DNA of 64,000 nt, taken from contig NZ_CANSMR010000004.1 of the NCBI RefSeq assembly GCF_947648125.1, positions 124,001-188,000 of the forward strand, given 5' to 3'. Of this stretch, positions 53,192 through 62,100 are shown piece by piece. The stretch comes from an uncultured Bradyrhizobium sp. (lineage in GTDB: Bacteria > Pseudomonadota > Alphaproteobacteria > Rhizobiales > Xanthobacteraceae). Positions within the stretch are counted from its first letter, which is position 1; each line of letters begins with the position of its first letter. The notes beneath the pieces were generated by a model. The model did not search any database. It was not told the origin of the DNA and saw only the letters and a list, made by a program, of their open reading frames with translations. A program made the position numbers and the translations under genes.

Positions 53192-56100
53192 ATGCCGGTT
53201 CGAGCTCAAGCCACCCATCATCCCCGTACACGCGGTGAATTGGCCGTCCGCACGCTGTTGCGGTCGTCGCGCCTTGTGTCCCGCCGCGGGTTGATGGCCG
53301 GCACGAGCCTGGCGACAGTGTTGCTCGCGGCGCATCCTGCGAGTGCGAGGCCGTTGAACGGTGCCTGGACGGTCGGGGCGCCGCTTTACGCGGCCGATGC
53401 GGCGAACGCCGGGGCCCAGCAGGCGGCCGCGGCGGCCGCCCAAAGCTCTGGTGCATTGGCGCGGGCGGCCCAAGCGATCCAGGCCATGCAGGCGGCACAG
53501 ACGGCCGCGCGCGCCGCCGCCCGGGCCACCGGCACGTCGCGGACCTTGCCGCAGGTGGTGCCCGATGGTCTGGTGCCGGGCGGCCTCCAGGTCGCGCCGG
53601 GCGCTGTGCCCGGATCGAGCGTCTGGTCTGGCGCCAACCTTCCGACCCAGGCGAACGTCAACGGCCGTGCCAGTGTCGGCATCACCCAGACCGCGCCGCA
53701 GGCCATCCTCAACTGGCAGAGCTTCAATGTCGGTGCCCAGACCGACGTCGTCTTCAACCAGCAGGGCAACAGCAACTGGGTCGCGCTCAATCGCGTGATC
53801 GGCAATGTCGGGCCGAGCCAGATCCTCGGCCACATCAACGCCGACGGCCAAGTGCTGCTGATCAACCAGAGCGGCATCATTTTTGGCGGTGCCAGCCAGA
53901 TCAATGTTGGCTCGCTGGTGGCGTCGACACTCAATATCACCGATCAGCAGTTCAAGACCGCCCTGCTCAATCGCTCGCCGTTTGACAATTCCGGCAATCT
54001 ACAGGCCCCGATCTTCGCCAACAGCAGCGGCCCAACCGGCGACGTCATCGTCGAGGCTGGTGCCGTGATCCTCACGGCGCCGCCCGCGTCCGTCACCACG
54101 GGAGGCGGAAACGTATTCCTGCTCGGCGCCAATGTGCAGAACAACGGCAGCATCGTCACGCCCGGCGGCCAGGCCGCGCTTGCGGCCGGCACGTCGGTTT
54201 ACGTTACGACCAGCGGCAACACCAGCCAGCAGGGTCTGATGTTGAATGTGCTCAATGGCGGCACGGTCGGCAACACCGGCCTCATCGCGGCGCCGACCGG
54301 AAGCGTCACGCTTGTCGGCATGAATCTGCAGCAGTCCGGCTTGCTGGTTGCGACCACCTCGGTCAACCAGGCCGGTTCGATCCTGCTGTCCGCGCAGCAG
54401 GGACTGCAGGGGATGTTCGGCTATGACAGCGCCACGCATTACGCGGTGTCGACGCAGACCGGCAAGGTGCAACTCGCGCCTGGCAGCATCACCGCGGTCC
54501 TTCCCGAGGAGGATGGTCTGACCGCGAGGGACACCCAGCCGCAGGCCCAGTCGCGGATTACGGTCGAAGGTGGCTTCGTCAACGTGCAGTCGGGGGCTGC
54601 GATCATCGCGCCGTCCGGGCGCGTCGCACTTCAGGCGTCGAGCCACGGAGACCAGCTCTATCTACAGGACAATCCCACCGCCAAGATCAATGCATACTCC
54701 AGCCGCGACGGGGCGCGTGTTCTTGTCGACACCGGTTCGCTGATCGACGTGTCGGGGTTGCAGAACGTGCCGGTCGCGGCTTCGAGCGATGTGGTGCAGG
54801 TGAACGTGCGCGCCAACGAGCTGCGCGACTCGCCGATGCAACGTGGCGGCATCCTGTCCAGCAAGAACGTGTGGGTGAACGTCCACGATCTCAACCCTGT
54901 GGCGTCGGATCGAGTCTACACCCCAGGCGGCCTGCTAGAGGTGTCGGGATGGCTCGGGCAGGTCGAGCGTCCGATCGACCAGCGCCTGACCACGGGCGGT
55001 TCGGTGATTGCCTATTCCACGGGCGATGCCATCCTGCGGCCTGGTGCGTCGATCGATATTGCCGGCGGCTCGCTCGCGCATCAGGCCGGCTATGTGCCGG
55101 TCACCTGGCTAGTCGGCTCGGATGGCAGGATCTACAGCGTCAATCAGGCCCCTGCCGACCTGACCTACAGCTCGATTGGGGTCGGCTTCACGGTCAATCA
55201 CGCCCATTGGGGCGTCACCGAATTCTATGCCAATCCACTGATCCCCAATCAGCGGTACCAGCCGGCCTATCTCGAAGGACGCGCCGCCGGCGCTCTGACC
55301 GTGATTGCGAGCGCGGCAGAGGTCGATGCGTCGGTTGTTGCAGCGACAATCAATGGGCCCTATCAGCGAACCGCCAACACGCTTCCAGCCGGCGCCGCGT
55401 TCACCATCGGGGCGTCCGATGCGAGCCTGGTGCCCACCAGCGTGGTCATCGCGTCGTCAGTCGCGCCGCCGGTTCTCTCGGGTGCGACCTCGCCGCTGCC
55501 GCCGTCCTGGCAGCAAACGGTCTATTTGTCGGCCGACCTGCTCGACCAGGCCAACTATGGCAGCATCACCATCAACGCCCGGGGCGGTGTGGCCGATCCG
55601 ATCAGCGGCGCAGTATCTCCTGCCGTCAGCATCGTGGGCGGCGCCAAGCTTCAGGTCGCCTCCGGCGGCTCGATCGCCCTGAATTCGAATGTCGTCTTTG
55701 CCGGCGGGGGAATTTCGATCGACGGGCAATTGGTGGCACGTGCCGGCTCGGTCACCGTCAACGCCGCGCAGCAGGGAACGACGATCTTCTCCGGCGACAT
55801 CGAACTGCATCGGGGCAGTGTGATCGATACGCGCGGCCTGTGGGTCAACGATCGCACCGGCGGCAACGATGTCCCGCCTGCGCTCTACAATGGCGGCAAT
55901 GTCAAGTTGAGCGCCTACGGCAGCGTTCGGATCGACAACGGGGCGGTGATCGATGCGTCGAGTGGCGGCTGGACGCAGAGCACGGGCCGGATCAAGACCA
56001 GCAACGGCCTGCCGGTCGGAACGGGCGGCAATATCACGCTGATCGCGGACGGCTTCGGCGCGACGCTGCACAATTCGACGACGCTCGCGCAGACCTACCC

Positions 56101-59100
56101 GGGCCGGGTCTATCTCGATGGTACGCTGCGGTCCTACGGCTTCACCCTTGGCGGCACGCTCAGCATCGCCACGCCCGCGATCCAGATCGGCGGAGACGCG
56201 ATCCTTCCGCTCAGCACAATCAGCCGCATCAACGCCGATGGGACCAGCAACCTCACGCCGGTCGATCCCGCCAGCGTGATGCAGCTGTCGCCTGGCTTCT
56301 TTGCCAGCGGCGGCTTCAGCCAGTACGCCCTCTACAGCTACCAGAACCTGACGGTCGCGAGCGGCACCGATCTCGAGCTGCATGGGGTCAATCTGGTTCC
56401 GAATGCGCAGGCCATTCTGGCGCCGACAGGCAGCGATGTCGCTGCTATTGCGACGGCGGGGGTGCTGCCTTCGTATCAGCGGCCGGCGCCGGTCAACCTC
56501 GTCCTGAGCGCGATCGACGCCTTCAACGGCAACCTCGATCTTCGGCGGGGTGCCGTGATCGACGCCGATCCGCAGGCGACGATATCGCTGCACGCACGCC
56601 ATCAACTGACGGTCGACGGCACGATCAACGCGCCCGCCGGAACCATCAATCTCGATTTGACCGGCACCACGGGAACCTGGGTCGCGGTCGGATCTCCGGT
56701 TGGCGTGCCGCCCAACAATGGTCCGTCCTATGCTGCCACGCAGACGCTCTGGATCGGAGCGGACGCCCGGCTGCTGGCGCCCGGCCTCGTGACATCGACG
56801 CTGGATGGGTTGGGGCACCCGGTGAACACGGTGCTCGGCGGCGGACAGGTCAACATCAATCAGGACGCTCAGCCCTCGCTCTACTACCCCTATTCGGCCA
56901 CCCAGCCTTATGGAGAGCAACCGCTCGGTGTCGTGGTGGCGCAAGCCGGGGCGATTATCGATGTGTCGGGAACGTCGGGAACGATGCAGCAGGTTGCGGG
57001 CCGATCCGGTGTGATCCAGACACAAGTTGCGACCCCGGGCGGCAGCATCGCGATCCGAGCATCGCTCGGCCTGCTGTTCGACGCCACGATGAAGGCGCAG
57101 GGCGCTGCGGGTGGCAGCCTGACGATCGATCAGATGATCGGGACCTATGTCGCGGACAGCTCCGGAGCTTCGCAGTTCGTGCAGCCGGTATTCCAGACGA
57201 TCGTAAGCCAGGCGGCGCCGCGGATGACGACTGGTCTGTCGCAGGGGCAGGCGGTCCCAGGCAGCTTGCTCGGAGAGCTATTCATCGGCGCCGACCAAAT
57301 CTCCAGCGGCGGTTTCGCGTCGGTGTCTCTCGGCGCGGTCGATGCCCTGGTGTTCAACGGCAACGTCAACCTTGCCGCGGCGCGCAGCCTGACCATCAAC
57401 GCCAGCAACATCAGTGCGACGCCGGGAGCGAGCGTCCGGCTCAACGCCCCTTACGTGGACATCGGCGGCGGTCAGCGCAACATCAATGAATATACCAGCA
57501 GCAGCTACGTCCCGCTCGGCAGCTACAGCGCAGTGCCCATGGCCGGTACGGCGCGTCTCGAGGTCAATGCCGACCTGATCGACATCGAGGGCACCCTGCG
57601 CAGCGGTGCGAGTTACAGCTATGTCACGAGCTTCATCAATTTCAGCACTCCGGTTCAGCAGACGGTGTCGCTGCCTGGCTTTGCCAGCATGGCGTTCAAC
57701 AGCCTGGGCGACATCCGCCTGGTGCCGGTATCGAGAACTGCACCCTTCTACGCCACCAAGCCGACGACGATGACGACCGCCGGTGACGTGACGTTCACGG
57801 GGACGGAAATCTACCCGATCAGCACCGGCCCGGTCAGCAATGCGTACTCAAGCATCCCAAGTGGTCTGTTCCTGATCCAGGCGACAGGGCCGAGTAGCGT
57901 GGTCAGCTTTGCCAGCAACGGCCAGGCGCCCTACATGCCGCTGTCAGCCGGCGGATCCGTGCAGATCGTCGCTCCGACCGTCAATCAGGGCGGCGTCCTG
58001 CTGGCGCCGCTCGGGCAGATCACCTTCGGAGATCCGAAGAATCCGGCCGGCACGCGCGCGATCAACCTGCTCCCGGGCAGCATCACATCGGTGTCGGCGG
58101 GTGGCACACTGATTCCGTATGGTTCGCCGCTCGGCAACTCCGACTGGATCTACGGCTACGACAACAGCGGCACGGCGAACACCATCAGCGCGCCGCCGGC
58201 CAAGACGATCTCGTTCTATGGCCAGGCGCTGGCGGTCGCGGGAGCGTCCGGTGGAGTGGCCTCGGCGCGCATCGACGAATCCGGCGGCGGCGATCTCTAT
58301 GGCGCGCAGTTCGTCAGCGGCGCTGGCGGGTCGGTCGATACGCTCAGCGGCACTCAGACGTTCGCGGTCCTGCCGAGCCTCGGCAATCGCTATGCACCGC
58401 GCGATCCGCAGATGCAGCTCAGCGATCCGACGCAGGCGGCATCGGCACCATTGGCTCTGCAAGTTGGCCAGCAGATCTATCTGAGCGGAATTCCGGGATT
58501 GCCGGCTGGCACCTACACCTTGCTGCCGGGGCACTACGCGTTATTGCCCGGCGCTTACAAGGTCACGGTCGCGGTGAATCAGACCACCGCCACCGGGCTC
58601 TCGAATTTTGCGCAGCGTGACGGCTCTTACCGTGTGCTCGGCTACGGCGAGGTCGCCAACACGGGCTTTCGCGATTCGCTTCCCTCGGCCTATATCGTCA
58701 CGCCGGGAGCAGTGGTCCGGCAGCAGTCGCAATATGCCGAAACGACGGCGAGCCAGTTCTATGCGTCCAAGGCGGTCGCAAGCGGCATCGCGGCGCCCTA
58801 TCTGCCGCTCGATGCGGGACAGCTCGTCATCAATGCGACCAGCAGTCTCTCGTTGCCGGTCACAGGCGGGTTCGGCGACTTCACGGCTCCGGCGGGCGGC
58901 CGGGGCGGGCAGGCCGATATCGTCGCTTCCAATCTCGAGATCCTCGCGCCGGGCGGCACCGCAGCGCCGGGCATGACCGGGATACAGGCCAATGCGCTCG
59001 ACGGCATCGGTGCGCAGAGCATTCTGATCGGCGGTACGCGCAGCTTGAACGGCAATGTGCTGACCATCACGCCGGCGGCGCAGCAGCTCCAGATCGACGG

Positions 59101-62100
59101 TGGAGCGGTGCTGACCGCGCCCGAAATCATGCTGACGGCGAGCAGCACGATCACGATCGGCGCTGGTGCGCAGATCGACACGACGTCGTTCGGCGCGATC
59201 CCCACCCTGTTCCCGAGCGATCCGAAGACCGGCAAGACCCTGGGATCGATCGCACTGGCGCGCGTCAACGGAGGCGGAGCCGGCGCGTTCGTGCTGGCGT
59301 CCAACGCACCGGTGCTGCCGGTCACGTTGCCGGCGGGGAGCGGCGGTGCGAGCAAGCTGAGCATCGGCGCGGGCGCGCAGATCTTCGGCGGCAGCGCGCT
59401 GGCGCTGAGCGCCTCGAACACCATCAGCATGGATCCGTCCGCCCGCCTTGCGGCGCCGACCGTCACGGTCAGCGTGCCGGTGATCAATTTCGGCACCGGA
59501 GGCGCTTCGGGCTTCAACCTGAGTGCCAGCCTGCTCTCGCAATTGTCCGAAGGCGATCCGCTGCGGCATCTCGCGCCGACCGGCAATCTGATGCTGTCGG
59601 CATCCGCGGCGATCAACGTCTATGGCTCGGTCGATCTCGGTGATCTGGATCCGGCGACCGGCCAGCCCCTGCTCGCCGGGCTGACGTTGAGCGCGCCCGT
59701 GATCAACGGGTTCGGTGCCGCGACCGACAGCGTCAGGCTCCGCGCCAATACGATCACGCTGAACGGCGGCGTGACCGGCGCAGCTTCGACCGGAAGCGGG
59801 CAGGGCGCGTTCGAGATCGATGCGGCGCAGCTGACGCTGGGCGGCGGCGGCAATCTTGCCTTCGGCGGCTTCAACACCGTGACGCTGGCGGCGTCCGGGC
59901 AGGTGATCGGCGGCGTCGCCTATGCCGGCCCGATCTCTGCGGGCGCGATGCAAAAAATCGGCACGGTGTCGTATGCCCCCGGCGAGGTGATGCCGGGCAC
60001 CTTCAGCGTCAGCGGAGGTCTGACGATCGCCGCGCCCCTGGTGACGGCGCAGGCCGGAGCACTGACGCAGCTCGTCGCCAATGCCGGCACGGTCACCTTC
60101 GCCGCGCTGCCCGGCAGTTCCGTCCAGCCGGTCGCCAGCTCCGGCGGCGCGACGCTCTCGGTCTCGGCACAGAGCATCGTCCAGGGCACCACGATCAACC
60201 TGCCGTCCGGCGCGATCAGCTTCTCGGCGCAGAACGGCATCACGCTCCAGGCCGGATCGGTCACCAATGTCGCCGGCGCGGTGACGCCGTTCTTCGATGT
60301 GGTGCGGATTGCACCGGCCGGCAGCGTGACGTTACAGACCGTGAACGGCGATGTCGCCGTTGCTTCCGGGGCGGTGGTCGATCTGCGCGGCGGCCGGTTG
60401 GGCTCGGTCACGCTGCCGGCGCTCGATGTCGTGGATTCCGATCAGGGCGGCAACGCCGGCACGCTCACCATCGTCGCGCCGAGCGGGACAGCTCATCTCG
60501 ACGGGCAATTGCTGGCGAGCGCCGATCCGCGCTACGCCGGCGGCAAGGCGATCCTCGCGCTCAAGTCCGGTGACGCAGCGAGGCTGCTCGGCAGCATCGC
60601 GGGTTTCTCGGGCGAGCAGGCGCTGACGCTGGCGAATGGCGACATCAATGTCGGCAACATCACCGCCCGTGATGTCGAGCTGACCGCGAGCAGCGGCAGC
60701 ATCACCGTCGCCGGCCTGATCGATGCGAGCGGCGGCAGCGCTGCGACCATCCGCCTGATCGCCGGCAACAATCTGGAGCTGGGCGCGCATGCGGTGCTCA
60801 ATGCCGGCACCACCGCGGCGAGGGGCGGCACGGTATTTCTCGGTCTCGCCAACAACAGCTCGGGCATGCTGACGTTCGATACGGATGGAAGCAGCACGCC
60901 GGTGATCAGCGTCGCCGGCACCGATCCGAATATCGCGCTCAACGGCGGACAGGTCTGGCTGCGCGCACCGCGGACGGCAAACGACGTGCGCATCAACAAC
61001 AACGGGGTCCAGGTCGTCGGCGCGCGTGAGATCGATGTCGAGGCAGTCAAGTTCTATGACGTCAGCGGCACGCCCTATGTCGACGCGAAGCTGGCGACGG
61101 CAGACAGCGATGCGCAGGCCTATATCGCTGCGGCAACCATCAAGAGCGGCATCGGAACGCTGAAGGGCACCTCCGTCACCGCGTTCCACCTGATGCCGGG
61201 GATCGAGCTGGACAGCAGCGGTACCCTCACGCTGCTGCAAAATCCATCCCCCACCAATTCCGGAATCGATCTGCACACCTACCGCTACAACGGCGAGCCG
61301 ATGGTGCTGACGCTGCGCGCGGCCGGAAACCTCTTGATCAACGGCAGCCTCAGCGACGGCTTCGCCGCGCCGGTCAGTTCGCCGGACGGCAGCATCTTCG
61401 CCATCGCGGCGCCGCTGCCGGCGGGCTCGGGCTCCGCCACGTTCCGATTGGTGGCTGGTGCCGACCTTGTCGCCGCCGATCCGCTGGCGATCGTGCCGAC
61501 CGTGCTGCGGCCTGCCCCCACGCCGACCAACCCGGAGCCGGGCTCGATCATTTTCGCGGCTCCCTACCTGCTCGACTCCAACTCCAACCCCAGTGTCAGA
61601 GGCAACGGCACCAAAGTGCAGATCCCCGGCGTGGTGCGCACCGGCATCCGCGACCTCGATCTCGCTGCGGCCGGCAACATCGACATCCAGACGGCGTTCG
61701 GTATTTATACCGCGGGTGAGCAGGCGACGCCGGATTTCGCGGTGCCGTCGCGCACACTGATCAGGTCGTCGGCCACGTACCAATACGATTCCTATCTCGG
61801 CTACGGCTATGACGCATCCCGGCATCGGGTGAAGTATGATGCGTCCTATCCGGTTCAGGCGTTCCATCCGAGCTATCAGACCGGCGGTGGCGATCTCACG
61901 GTCGAGGTGCATGGCAGCCTGATCGGCGCCGACATCAGCAACCGTAGCCTGAAGAGCTATGCGGCCACCGGGCTCGATACCTACTGGCTGTGGACCGAGC
62001 CGTTCGCCGCCAGTCCGACCTGGTTCCTGAATTTCGGCACTTACTATCAACCGTATCTCAACAGCGGGTACGATTCGCTCCCGTCGGTGGCCGCGTTCAG

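Noticed and set aside
54871-57489. 872-codon rightward frame inside the TpsA region
   Set aside because: Arg/Gln-rich, no domain, and in a different frame from the continuous TpsA reading frame, which has beta-helix repeats throughout.
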